Assembly: GCF_052857255.1 (NCBI RefSeq)
Contig: NC_135505.1
Location: 138,730,343-138,794,342 of the forward strand
Source: Amblyomma americanum
Lineage: Eukaryota; Arthropoda; Arachnida; Ixodida; Ixodidae
Direction of reading: 5' to 3'
DNA: 64,000 bases
Part shown: piece after piece, positions 55,460 to 64,000 of the stretch
How positions within the stretch are numbered: position 1 is the stretch's first letter
How the letters are laid out: the number at the start of each line of letters is the position of its first letter
The notes under the pieces: generated by a model
Seen by the model: the letters and a program-made list of their open reading frames with translations, nothing else
Databases searched by the model: none
What the model was told of the DNA's origin: nothing
Made by a program: the position numbers and the translations under genes

Positions 55460-56239
55460 TCACTGGTGAAGCAAAGACACAATTTCGTCGTATTCCCGTT
55501 GCTTCTCGCTCTCTTCCAGCTTCAGTGTATTCACAATGTTTTGGAACCGCTGCTTCAGGGCCTGGTTCTCTAGTGATGCAATCTCCAGCTCCTGATTCTG
55601 CCTTCGATCCTGGAGCTGCGCTATCTCCCTCTCTAGCTCTGACAGCCGGTTCAGGAGTGCGGAGTTGTCTTGCTCGGGTTCATCTACATCATCGTCTTCT
55701 TCCTTCTTTGCAGCAGTGAACTCGATGACCTCCTTGTCGTCGCCATAGTCAGGGTCGTCAACATATTCATCGACGAGAGAACTAGTTGCTGCCGCCGTCG
55801 CTGCTGCGCTGGTGCTAGCACCAGATGCAGCCATCTTGTCCGACGTTGCAAGCATGCCCCGACGAAAGTCAGTGACCATGTCCGGCGAGGAGCCACCATC
55901 CCGTTTTCCCGACAATGATGGGCGCCTCTGATTTGGAGGCCGTGCTGAGAGCTCGTCTTCACCCGCGGAGTCGACAATGTTGACGTCATCCTCATCCGAG
56001 CTGCTCAGTGCTTCGCCGAAGAGGTCATGCTCACCCACGTCCATGCTCTGCGAGTTGCTGTTGAGCAGTGCGCTAACGGATGGAGAGCCAAAACCACCAC
56101 TTATGTGCGGGTCACCTGAGCCACCATTGGCCATGTCGTTGCCCTCCCCCTTGCCGTCGCCTCCCTTGTCATCGTCAGCGTTGACCACCTCGTAGCGGAT
56201 CGAGATGGCCTCGTTGTCCATGCGAAACAGCCGCTTCAC
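55460..56239 (-). CDS. TAF7: TAF7 exon 2 (acidic region and coiled coil)
   Basis: It begins VKRLFRMDNEAISIRYEVVN, continuing the EKEVKRL motif that straddles the junction, and ends EYDEIVSLLHQ then TGA at 55462-55460. Confidence 0.92.
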   Translation of the reverse strand: MKRLFRMDNEAISIRYEVVNADDDKGGDGKGEGNDMANGGSGDPHISGGFGSPSVSALLNSNSQSMDVGEHDLFGEALSSSDEDDVNIVDSAGEDELSARPPNQRRPSLSGKRDGGSSPDMVTDFRRGMLATSDKMAASGASTSAAATAAATSSLVDEYVDDPDYGDDKEVIEFTAAKKEEDDDVDEPEQDNSALLNRLSELEREIAQLQDRRQNQELEIASLENQALKQRFQNIVNTLKLEESEKQREYDEIVSLLHQ

Positions 56240-57712
56240 CTGCAAGCGTGAAAAGAGCAAGAGTTTGGTCAACACTTTCTCAATTTCAGTGCTGGACAGG
56301 TTAGCTATTTTTGGCAGACTGTGCCCTCACCTCCCAAGTCATCTTATCCTCTCCCATTCACTAGCCTTTGTGCTTGCCTCGTACGACGAGCAAAAGGGAG
56401 AAGGAACTCTAAGGTCATACTACAAGAACGGGGCAAAAAAATTGTTCTGTATTTTATGGGGCAGCGTTTGCCAGCCAACCAAAACATCAGGTTTAGCCAA
56501 CTGTCACGCCACTCGTGGAAATCAAATGAACAACTCTGCGCCATTACATACGATTATCATCGAAAATGAAAACCTGCAGAGATCCACCAACAACTGATGA
56601 TAAACCTGTTAGCTTTGTGCTTGTTAATGAATTGTTCTTGTATCTGGAAAACTTCGAATGGTTGACCTTTACGCCATTGTTTTCACTGGACCAGCTACTA
56701 GCCCCACAGGCCATCGGTACAAATTATTTTAAGAGCGTTAGCTCTTACTCATCACGTTTCTCGATTTCTTGGGGTCTGCTACCACCTCCATCCGGCGTGA
56801 AATTAGAACCAAGCCCGAAGAATTGAAGATAGCGGCCCCCATAGTAAATCAATAAAGGAACCCAAATGGTGAATGACTGGTGACATCATTAGTATATCGA
56901 ATTGGTGATTGGTTGGAGACGTCACTGATATATCCAGTTGGTGATTGATAGTTGGTTGCAATTTGTACAAGTGAAATGTTTGTGAGTGTGTTTATCATAT
57001 GTGAAAATAAACGTATAAATTCGTATTTACATTGGTGTAACTTTAATCTCATTCATATCAATTCTAGTAAACAAAACAGCTATTAACGTTCATTACTTCA
57101 ATGTCTTTTTTTCCACGTATTTTTGAAAGCTGCGTAATGAAGTTCCCAGACTGATAGGGTAATGAACACCGAGGCCGAGCGTCTCACCTCTTTCTCGATC
57201 TCGGGGAAGTCGACGTACTTCTTCTTGAGCACCTTGCGGAAGCGACGCTTGCGCACGTTCTTCAGCGACGGAGTGATGCCGTGCGGGTGCTGGTACTTCT
57301 TGTCCTTGGCGTCCTTGCGTTCCTTACGGCGCAGTGCTTCCTCGTCATCGGCAGCCGCTGCCGCTTTCTTCGCCTCTTCGTCCTCACCCGCGTCTTCCTC
57401 TTTGCAGATCATGAGCTGGGCGACGTCGGCCGTCTTGTAGAACGTCTTCCGGTCCAGCGTTTTGTGCGACTCGATGATCGACGGCAGGTCGACCACTCGG
57501 GCGGTCAGGGACCACCGGTCGAAAGTCACGGTGCCGTGCCGGTTGTCCGGTTCCAGCTGGATGTTCAGCCGGTCCTTGAGATTCATCACCCCGGACCTCA
57601 CGGCGGCTCGCAGAGCTGCCGCAACTTGCCCTGGCAAACGGAGGATGAACTGGCTTTCCAGTTCAGCCGGCGCCTCTTCCTTGGTCTTTTTGATCTCGGG
57701 CGGCGCGTTCAT
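55460..57712 (-). CDS. TAF7: TAF7, TFIID subunit 7 (two exons)
   Basis: Exon 1 is 57712-57188 (175 codons, ATG at 57712, MNAPPEIKKTKEEAPAELES) and exon 2 is 56239-55460, giving about 434 residues. Splice sites are GAG|GTGAGA and CTTGCAG|GTG, both phase 0. TAF7 binds TAF1 and restrains its acetyltransferase activity within TFIID. Diagnostic motifs: ELESQFILRLP, NLKDRLNIQLEPDNRHGTV, VDLPSIIESHKTLDRKTFYK, HGITPSLKNVRKRRFRKVLK. An acidic middle (SSDEDDVNIVDSAGEDE) and a C-terminal coiled coil (ALLNRLSELEREIAQLQDRR onward) follow. It is longer than the ~350-residue vertebrate protein because of Ala- and Asp/Gly-rich insertions. The in-frame ORF upstream of the ATG has no other Met near the conserved start. 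Confidence 0.95.
57188..57712 (-). CDS. TAF7: TAF7 exon 1 (TAFII55 N-terminal domain)
   Basis: It carries the whole conserved N-terminal domain, from ELESQFILRLP to KKKYVDFPEIEKE, plus an Ala/Glu-rich charged insertion (EDEEAKKAAAAADDEEALRR) not typical of vertebrates. Confidence 0.93.
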
Positions 57713-58500
57713 CGTGTGTAGCGGTCGGTTACGCCGGGAGGCTGAATTAAACCGCCATCGCAGCGAACTATGTTTTTGTCCCGCCGTGGTTAGTTTGTGG
57801 CAGGAACGGGGAGACGGGAAGGAAATACCAACTTCGCCTAGACGCCTCTCGGGTTCGATGAGCACGTCTGTCGATGTTTTCTTGAAAATTACGGCACTAC
57901 CTACGCCTTTACAAACATGACATGACTCAAGGCATAGAGAAAGAAACTCATACTAGGACCAAGGCTTCGCAAACAAATGCGAACCGAACTGCCATGCGAA
58001 CCGAACGAAGAAACGACGCCAGCGCCACACTACTGTTGTTTACGCCGGTTGAGCTGAGTTGTAGTATAGTCGATGTTGTGTGGTTAACGTACTGCTTTTG
58101 CACATGCTTTGTGCGTAAATTACTGCTGTTACAAATAGTATGTTTTAGTTCGGTTTGAATCGATTTTCATTTGCAATGTAAGCTTTTCTTCTGCACTTGC
58201 AAGCGTGACGATAAAATGTAGCGAACACATCGTCAGAGGCCGCTATATTTGCAATTAGTTCATTCATGATGGTGACATAAAGCTGCGTTAAATACAGGCA
58301 TCACCTGCGAATGAGCATGCATATGATTAACACCGCAGTGACAAAGCAAGAGTGACTACGCAGAACCGAAACTGCTGTTATTGGTGTTCGTTTTTCACGC
58401 TTCTTGCGTAGAAAGTCAAGCCAAGCCAAGTTAAATTCAGTGCGGAGGTTGCTCGCGGAGTAGCCGAGGTTTCTAGCGAGCGAAAGTATGGTGAAACTTC
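57713..58500. promoter_or_regulatory. TAF7 upstream region, possibly bidirectional
   Basis: This ~800-bp stretch lies between the TAF7 start and the possible divergent exon at 58514. The first 150 bp upstream of TAF7 are GC-rich and probably the 5' UTR. No TATA box was identified with confidence. Confidence 0.3.
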
Positions 58501-58513
58501 TGTGAATAGCGCG

Positions 58514-58601
58514 ATGTCGTGTCAGTTGGTGAAGTTAGCTGCAATTAGCAACGTTCCAAGAGTCAGGTCCTACTTGTTTCCGAGCGGCGAAGACGCGAAA
58601 G
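58514..58601 (+). CDS. Possible first exon of an unknown divergent gene
   Basis: ATG 58514 begins MSCQLVKLAAISNVPRVRSY, then LFPSGEDAK, and meets a plausible donor GAAAG|GTACGA. The position opposite TAF7 and the basic, mildly hydrophobic N terminus (mitochondrial-targeting-like) are suggestive only. I do not recognise the protein and see no second exon before the LINE. Confidence 0.25.
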
Positions 58602-59825
58602 GTACGAAATTTCTCTCAAAACATAATCTGACTACTGGCGCACGGCTACGCGTCAGCTGTCTACTACTATCGGTTCGCTTTTCTTTGGGGCTCGCTTTAA
58701 TTGTTCATTTTTTTTTCTGTTTGCTTCGAGAAGCGTTACCTTCTTTGTCGTCCCTATCTGTTTAAGTGCGTTGTCGTTAATTTCTTGGCATTGTTCTAGC
58801 TGTCAACTACCCCCATACCTTTAGCGACCTGTGATGTGAAGTTGGCGACTGGAGTTTCTACCCAGCATCTTCATTTTCTAATGAGTGATTCAAATTCTTG
58901 GTGCAACAGTTCTGCTACACATTTGCCTCTTTTCAGTTCCATTTATTTGCTACGTACTTTTTTATTTCATTGAAAGAGAGGTGCCTCGAATGATTTTCAA
59001 CCTCCGTACCAACGAATTCATTGGTCGAGGTTGTAATACACTCTGACGTCTCATTGTTCGAAGGCTTATAGTTCTTTCATTGAGATATGTTGAAGCACAT
59101 TCTCACTGCACTTTGACTCATGGCACATGAACATGACAGCTAGCGAAGCAAGGTAAAATGATAACATGAAGACATCGAGCAGGGAAGAAACGCGGGTTGA
59201 TGATATTCTAGCTCACACTAAGGTGACAGAATGTACTTCGGCAGAAAGTGTTATGTGTAGAACAGCTAACGAGTGGTCTGTTAGGTCAGGATTTAGATAT
59301 GTGGTTGAGAGCAGCAGGGATTAAGGTGGAGTTATGAGGTCGCGAAGTTTGCAAGGATAAAGTGATAGCAGCTAGCCATTGTGGTAGAGCTGCTTAATTG
59401 TCTTGCCGCTGGGTGACCGCTGATTTATTTATTTATTCAAGGTACCTACAGCGCCTTGAGAGGCATTATTGTAGGGGGGGGGGTAAGTACATTAACAGTA
59501 AAATTCAATACAGCACAAGAGAACGAAACAGAAATAAAAGTTACAGAAAAATGATAAGAACTTCCAAAAAGATAAAAGCATTCTGATTGCACCCGAGACA
59601 CAGAACCAACACTGACAGCAGCATAATCAGAATATTGCAAGGTCAATTGCTGCCTGGAAATTCTCGCTCTCAAACACTTCATTAGGCAGCAGATTCCAGT
59701 CACTTATTGTGTTGGGAAAAAATGAATATTTAAATGTATTGATCCGGCAGTTATACCCTCTAATTTTCATGGTATTGTCCCTTCTACTCGAAACGTAGTG
59801 AGGTTGCCTTAAATAGAGGCTTTTA

Positions 59826-62423
59826 TTAATTCCTGTTTTTATTATTGTAAATGTCGTACAAAAACTTTATTCTAAAAACTTTTCTTCGGTGGGATAATAA
59901 CTTCCAACCAAGAGCTTCCCGAAGTTCAGAACCTCTAACCTTAAAGTTGTAATTCCCAGTTACGAACCTTGCTGCCCGCTTCTGAACTCGTTCTAGCTTG
60001 TCCTTTAAAATATTTGTGAACGGGTCCCAACATACGCATCCATATTCGAGAATTGGCCTGACATTCGTAAAGTACAATGTTTCTTTTAGGCGTGGAGTCG
60101 TATGTTTAAAGTTTCTTTTAAAAAGGTTGAGAACGCAGGAAGCCCTGGCAGTTATCGCGTCGACGTGTGCGGTCCAATCCAACTTCGCTGTAAATGTGAT
60201 ACCGAGATACTTTACTCTGTCCTTTGTCTGTAGAACAGATTGATTTAGATTATAGTTGCCCCATATCTTCTTTTTTTTGTTTGTGAACTGCATGAGGTAA
60301 CATTTACTGGTGTTGAGAGTCATCTTCCATTTGTCACACCACGCACATACCTTGTCAAGGTCAGACTGCAACAGAATGGTATCATTTGCGCACGTGACAG
60401 AACGGTAAAGAACACAGTCATCAGCGTACAGCCTAACACGGGAGCACAGTTCACTCGGCAAATCATTTACAAAAACAAGAAACAACAAAGGCCCAAGTAC
60501 TGAGCCTTGCGGCACACCCGATAAAACCTGAACAGACTGCGAAGTGACACCGTTAATAAGTACCCGTTGTCGCCGTGCATACAAATAATCTTGAATCCAT
60601 CCAAGAAGTCTAGAAGGTATACCTAAATACGATAACTTTGTTAAGAGTAGAGAATGCGAAACCACGTCAAAAGCCTTGCGGAAATCAAGAAAAACTGCGT
60701 CTATTTGAACACCCCTATCTATACCTTCCGCAACATCATGGATGAACTCGGTGAGCTGAGTTGTACACGATAGGCCCGAACGGAAACCATGTTGAGCGGT
60801 AGTGAAGAAATCATGACCATTAAGGTGCTTCATAAGACCAGAATATATTATATGCTCCAGTGTTTTACAAGAAACAGAGGTGAGGGACACCGGTCTGTAA
60901 TTGCATATATTTGCGCGATCACCATCTTTATGTATTGGCGTTACATTTGCAAGCTTCCAGTCGTTTGGGAGTTTTTTATAATCCAGGGATTTATTGAATA
61001 TTGCGACCAAAAATGGAGCTATTTCTATTGCACATAGCTTCAAAATATGATTAGATATACCGTCTGGGCCGTGGGCAGAATGGGAATTTAGATTAGACAG
61101 CAGCGTCATCACACCCGTCTCAGTTATCATTACATCTTCCATTTCCGGCAAGTGTGTGAAATTTTGCGTGACTAAATTGAGATCTGCTTGATCACTGACA
61201 AGTACTGAGTGAAAATACGCATTAAAAATTTCAGCTTTACTCAAGTCGTCTGCCACAACGCTGTTATTGTGCACCAAAGACGGAATTCCAATGTTATCTT
61301 TTTTAGTATTTTTAATATGCTTCCACACTTGTTTTGGATTAACCCTTATCTTTTCCGATAAAGACGAGAGGTAAAGACGCTTAGCACTTTTCAGTTCTGT
61401 CTTTAGCGAACACGTCAATAACTTCAGTTTTGTGAATAAGGAGGGGCTCTTAGTTTTACGATATTTCTTATACAGTGTGGCCTTTCTTCTAATGGATCTA
61501 CGTAATTCCCTTGAAATCCAAGGTTTGTCAGCGCGTAGTTTCCCTGATACAGTCTTAGAAGGAACGTACAATGTAATCAAGTAGAGAAGCTTGTCCTTAA
61601 ATGCGATCCACAAGCCATCCACGTCACACGTTACGCTATAACTGAGAAACAAAGGAAAGTAATTTACTAAAGCATTCTTTACAGCATCGTAGTTCCCTCT
61701 CTCGTACAGAAATATTTTTCTTGAACGCCCTTTTTGAAATTCGGGTTTCTTGCAAAAAACAGTGGCGGCAACAGCTTCATGGTCACTTATTCCCGGTGCC
61801 ACTGTAACAGATTCAACTGTACCATTTTGATTGCTAAAAAGCAAATCTAAGACATTTGCACCAGTTGTGCATAAGCGAGTCGGAAAATCCACAAATTGAA
61901 AGAGCCCATCGTTGCGGATCATTTCATAAAAGGCTGAGTGTAGCGCTGATCTACTTTGTTCGACAGGAAGCCGGTTGTTCCATACGACATCAGGCATGTT
62001 AAGATCGCCTCCCAGAATAATCATATCTGATGATAAGCTTGACAGCGATCTCGATACCCTGTGAAATATTTCCCGGTTGTTTGAACTAGGTGGCCTGTAG
62101 AATGATCCCACGGCAAGGCTCTCCCCATTTGACAAAATTATTTTGCACCATACAGATTCTGCACCATCATGAACATCGCTGATTGGTACACTTTGGATGT
62201 CGTCGCGTACAAGAATAAACACTCCACCGCCATGCGCGTCTCGATCCTTTCGATATGCTACATAACACGAGGGAAAAACTTCAGAGCTTGTTATATTGTG
62301 GTCAAGCCAAGACTCAGTTCCAATAACAACATGAGCCTGTGTTACCCCTACTAAACTGGCAAAATCAGCAGTCTTGTTCCTAACACTCCGACAATTCACG
62401 ATAAGAAAAGATAGCTGGCTCAT
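59826..62423 (-). CDS. LINE ORF2: APE endonuclease plus reverse transcriptase
   Basis: This 865-codon uninterrupted frame starts at ATG 62423 (MSQLSFLIVNCRSVRNK). The endonuclease occupies roughly residues 1-220: NCRSVRNK, TESWLDHNI, GGDLNMPDVVWNNR, GISDHEAV. Reverse transcriptase lies at about residues 470-730: RPVSLTSVSCKTLEHII, HGFRSGLSCTTQLTEF, VFLDFRKAFDVVSHSLL, GVPQGSVLGPLLFLVFVNDL and the catalytic RLYADDCVLYR, then KYLGITF. There is no visible RNase H domain. Domain order and motif spelling fit the CR1/L2 group of the Jockey superfamily. Confidence 0.95.
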   Translation of the reverse strand: MSQLSFLIVNCRSVRNKTADFASLVGVTQAHVVIGTESWLDHNITSSEVFPSCYVAYRKDRDAHGGGVFILVRDDIQSVPISDVHDGAESVWCKIILSNGESLAVGSFYRPPSSNNREIFHRVSRSLSSLSSDMIILGGDLNMPDVVWNNRLPVEQSRSALHSAFYEMIRNDGLFQFVDFPTRLCTTGANVLDLLFSNQNGTVESVTVAPGISDHEAVAATVFCKKPEFQKGRSRKIFLYERGNYDAVKNALVNYFPLFLSYSVTCDVDGLWIAFKDKLLYLITLYVPSKTVSGKLRADKPWISRELRRSIRRKATLYKKYRKTKSPSLFTKLKLLTCSLKTELKSAKRLYLSSLSEKIRVNPKQVWKHIKNTKKDNIGIPSLVHNNSVVADDLSKAEIFNAYFHSVLVSDQADLNLVTQNFTHLPEMEDVMITETGVMTLLSNLNSHSAHGPDGISNHILKLCAIEIAPFLVAIFNKSLDYKKLPNDWKLANVTPIHKDGDRANICNYRPVSLTSVSCKTLEHIIYSGLMKHLNGHDFFTTAQHGFRSGLSCTTQLTEFIHDVAEGIDRGVQIDAVFLDFRKAFDVVSHSLLLTKLSYLGIPSRLLGWIQDYLYARRQRVLINGVTSQSVQVLSGVPQGSVLGPLLFLVFVNDLPSELCSRVRLYADDCVLYRSVTCANDTILLQSDLDKVCAWCDKWKMTLNTSKCYLMQFTNKKKKIWGNYNLNQSVLQTKDRVKYLGITFTAKLDWTAHVDAITARASCVLNLFKRNFKHTTPRLKETLYFTNVRPILEYGCVCWDPFTNILKDKLERVQKRAARFVTGNYNFKVRGSELREALGWKLLSHRRKVFRIKFLYDIYNNKNRN

Positions 62424-62459
62424 AGAGTGCCTATTATGACGGGGAGGGGTACATGACTG

Positions 62460-63386
62460 CTATTGCACGAATTCACGAACAGAATCAGTAGCGCTGTCAA
62501 AAATGTATGCTTTCCCATTGATTATTAGTTTATCGTACTTTAACGCATACTTAGCGTTTAGACCTCGGGCATACGCACTTAACCTGCTCCTTAACTGACG
62601 CACACTGGGCGAGTAGTCTTCACTCACTGAGTAACCGGTATCCTTAAACTTAGATGCAACAGAAAGAACCCGCTGTTTGTCCTTAAATAAGTTAAATTTA
62701 ACAATGATTGGTCTCTTTTTGTTTTCATCATACCTGCCTATTCTATGCGCCCTCTCAATTGCAGCGGGATCAATTTTAACACCCAGTTTTTCGTCGCAGA
62801 TTGATATGACCTTAGCCTCCGAATCATTCCATGATTCTTTGTCCGTATCTGAAGCACCAAAAAAGAGCAAGTTATTTCTACGGGACCGGTTTTCCATGTC
62901 ATCTTGTTTTGCTAGCACCGCATTTACAGCACTTGTCAGCTGGCTATGTTGGGATTTCAACTCATCCTTTTCAGCGTTGGCTGCCTGTTCAAGCAGACCT
63001 TCAATTTTTGAAGATAACGTTCCGATTTTGTTTTCAATTATTTCTTGGTGTTCTCGCAGAGCTCCCAATTCTTTAAGAATATTTTCTTGAACTTCCAGAA
63101 TTCGTGGTAGGCACTTCACGGCAGCAACAAGTTCACTACTCGTGCCTTGGGGGGTCGGGCCTGGATTTAGCTCCACGTCACCACAGAGCAGCAGTAACAA
63201 GAAGAAAAATGCAGCGTTTCTCAACAGTACGAACCGGCGTCTAACATGATGTCTAACTACGTGAGAACCATGCATGCAACGAAACAACATGTGGGGCGTT
63301 ACCGGCAAAAAATAAAAACTAAATTTTGCAGAACGTAGACCAACCTGCGTCAGCAGAAGTAAACGTGTGAATCGCAGCACCGACAT
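62460..63386 (-). CDS. LINE ORF1 protein with 2A-like motif, coiled coil and RRM-like domain
   Basis: The first ATG is 63386 (MSVLRFTRLLLL); a second is at 63290 (MLFRCMHGSHVV). A hydrophobic run (NAAFFFLLLLLCGDVELNPG) leads directly into CGDVELNPGP at 63185-63156, matching the D(V/I)ExNPGP 2A consensus; ribosome skipping would fall between Gly and Pro. The downstream product would be about 232 residues: a coiled coil (EIIENKIGTLSSKIEGLLEQ), then an RRM-like part (SRRNNLLFFGASD, IERAHRIGRYDENKKRPIIV) and a C-terminal domain (FKDTGYSVSEDYSPSVRQLR), as in L1/L2-type ORF1 proteins. The leader would be 44 or 76 residues depending on the start. 2A-like motifs in ORF1 of APE-type non-LTR elements are known from other animals. 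Confidence 0.85.
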   Translation of the reverse strand: MSVLRFTRLLLLTQVGLRSAKFSFYFLPVTPHMLFRCMHGSHVVRHHVRRRFVLLRNAAFFFLLLLLCGDVELNPGPTPQGTSSELVAAVKCLPRILEVQENILKELGALREHQEIIENKIGTLSSKIEGLLEQAANAEKDELKSQHSQLTSAVNAVLAKQDDMENRSRRNNLLFFGASDTDKESWNDSEAKVISICDEKLGVKIDPAAIERAHRIGRYDENKKRPIIVKFNLFKDKQRVLSVASKFKDTGYSVSEDYSPSVRQLRSRLSAYARGLNAKYALKYDKLIINGKAYIFDSATDSVREFVQ

Positions 63387-63796
63387 TTCGCCGGTTCCAC
63401 GCCCCGATGTCGCTGTGACGCCAGCCGGTATTTGTAGCCGCCAGTCTACCACACCCACCGACAAGGCAGCACAATGTTCGTGGCAAGCAGCGTCGAATCC
63501 GTCAGAATCGTCCTGTAAATGATCTGTAAAGATTTTTTCCAGCGTTATTCCACTCGCACCCACAAATTTATTTTCCTGGCTTGTTCTGGTGTGACGGTGT
63601 AGTTGGGGGGAAAGGGAACAAGCGACAATCTAACTTTTAAGGGTGTTATGACCCCATAATCACCCCTTCATTCCCTGTTTACAGGGCTGCACTATCTTTT
63701 AATTCTTATCAGAAGCAAACAGCACCTTGTCTAGTGTTGCAGTACATTTGGGATGTAGACGGAGGGTTGTGGATGGACATTGATTTGTTTGGGTTT

Positions 63797-63922
63797 ATAG
63801 ACCTTTTCACGACCTCCGAGAAAACTGGTTTTCTAGGCTGTGGGGGAGCTTGATCCGGTACTACGAACACAGCCCAGCGCCCAATATGGCGGCTCCCATC
63901 GACCTCTCTGAAAAGGTCTATA
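63797..63922. mobile_element. Small MITE with ~14-bp TIRs
   Basis: TATAGACCTTTTCA at about 63797 is mirrored by TGAAAAGGTCTATA ending at about 63922. The interior is about 100 bp and non-coding. It is too short to assign to a superfamily. Confidence 0.5.
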
Positions 63923-64000
63923 GTGCGAAGATCAGCAGAGCACAAATCAAAAGTGTCCAGCACTGAAGTTATTTTAACGGAAAAGAAATCAACATTTCAT

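Larger units (their letters stand above)
59420..63390 (-). mobile_element. CR1/L2-like non-LTR retrotransposon, both ORFs intact
   Basis: ORF1 and ORF2 lie 36 bp apart in the same orientation, with no stops. After ORF2 there is a ~400-bp 3' UTR ending in a short AATAAATAAATAAAT tail at about 59420-59437, as in CR1/L2-type elements that end in simple repeats rather than long poly(A). The 5' end is not defined and could extend to about 63600. Intact frames suggest recent insertion. Confidence 0.85.

Noticed and set aside
57162..57920. Plus-strand frames opposite TAF7 exon 1
   Set aside because: Complement of the conserved TAF7 coding sequence; no independent support.
1..64000. CRISPR arrays, operons, ribosome binding sites, prophage
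   Set aside because: Spliced genes, SINEs and tRNA introns show eukaryotic nuclear DNA; direct repeats present are tandem duplications without spacer structure.

Overview
This is eukaryotic nuclear DNA, most likely from a hard tick (Ixodidae, probably a metastriate genus). The evidence is intron-split genes with GT/AG junctions, about six copies of a tRNA-derived SINE resembling the tick Ruka family, tRNA genes (one with a tRNA-Tyr-type intron), and a very high load of DNA transposons and non-LTR retroelements. The organism call is inference; no species marker is visible.

Layout. (1) About 768-20869, + strand: most of a KNL1 (Spc105/Blinkin) kinetochore scaffold gene. It has a PP1-docking RVSF exon, a 4.7-kb exon with a regular MELT array, and C-terminal exons matching the KNL1 RWD region. 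The true 5' end lies before the window, and at least one exon between 12938 and 14563 is not resolved. Its introns hold MITEs, Ruka SINEs and a complete Tigger/pogo transposon (17676-19881) with an intact transposase. (2) 25442-36316, - strand, convergent with KNL1: an 11-exon gene for a ZFYVE19/ANCHR-type protein (FYVE finger, two MIM1-like motifs, C-terminal B-box-like finger), reconstructed end to end with consistent splice phases. (3) 36600-50320: transposon graveyard. It holds a decayed non-LTR element with an SGNH-hydrolase ORF1 and APE endonuclease, a THAP-domain fossil between perfect 30-bp inverted repeats, an intronless frameshifted eIF4E copy, and a ~7-kb PIF/Harbinger-like locus carrying both a Myb/trihelix-like gene (+) and a HARBI1-like transposase relic (-). 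(4) 51274-52386: tRNA-Tyr(GTA) with intron (-), tRNA-Ala(AGC) (+) and tRNA-Ala fragments in a local duplication. (5) 55460-57712, - strand: a two-exon TAF7 gene (TFIID subunit). (6) About 59420-63390, - strand: an apparently intact CR1/L2-like non-LTR retrotransposon whose ORF1 carries a 2A-like translational-recoding motif just after a hydrophobic leader.

How the genes relate. The three host genes are housekeeping genes. KNL1 recruits Bub/Mad checkpoint proteins and PP1 to kinetochores. ZFYVE19/ANCHR delays abscission through VPS4. TAF7 regulates TFIID. KNL1 and ZFYVE19 lie tail to tail about 4.6 kb apart. There is no operon or defence island. The novelty lies in the mobile elements: the 2A-bearing LINE, the two-gene Harbinger locus, an intact Tigger, and a family of short hairpins with a shared terminal motif.
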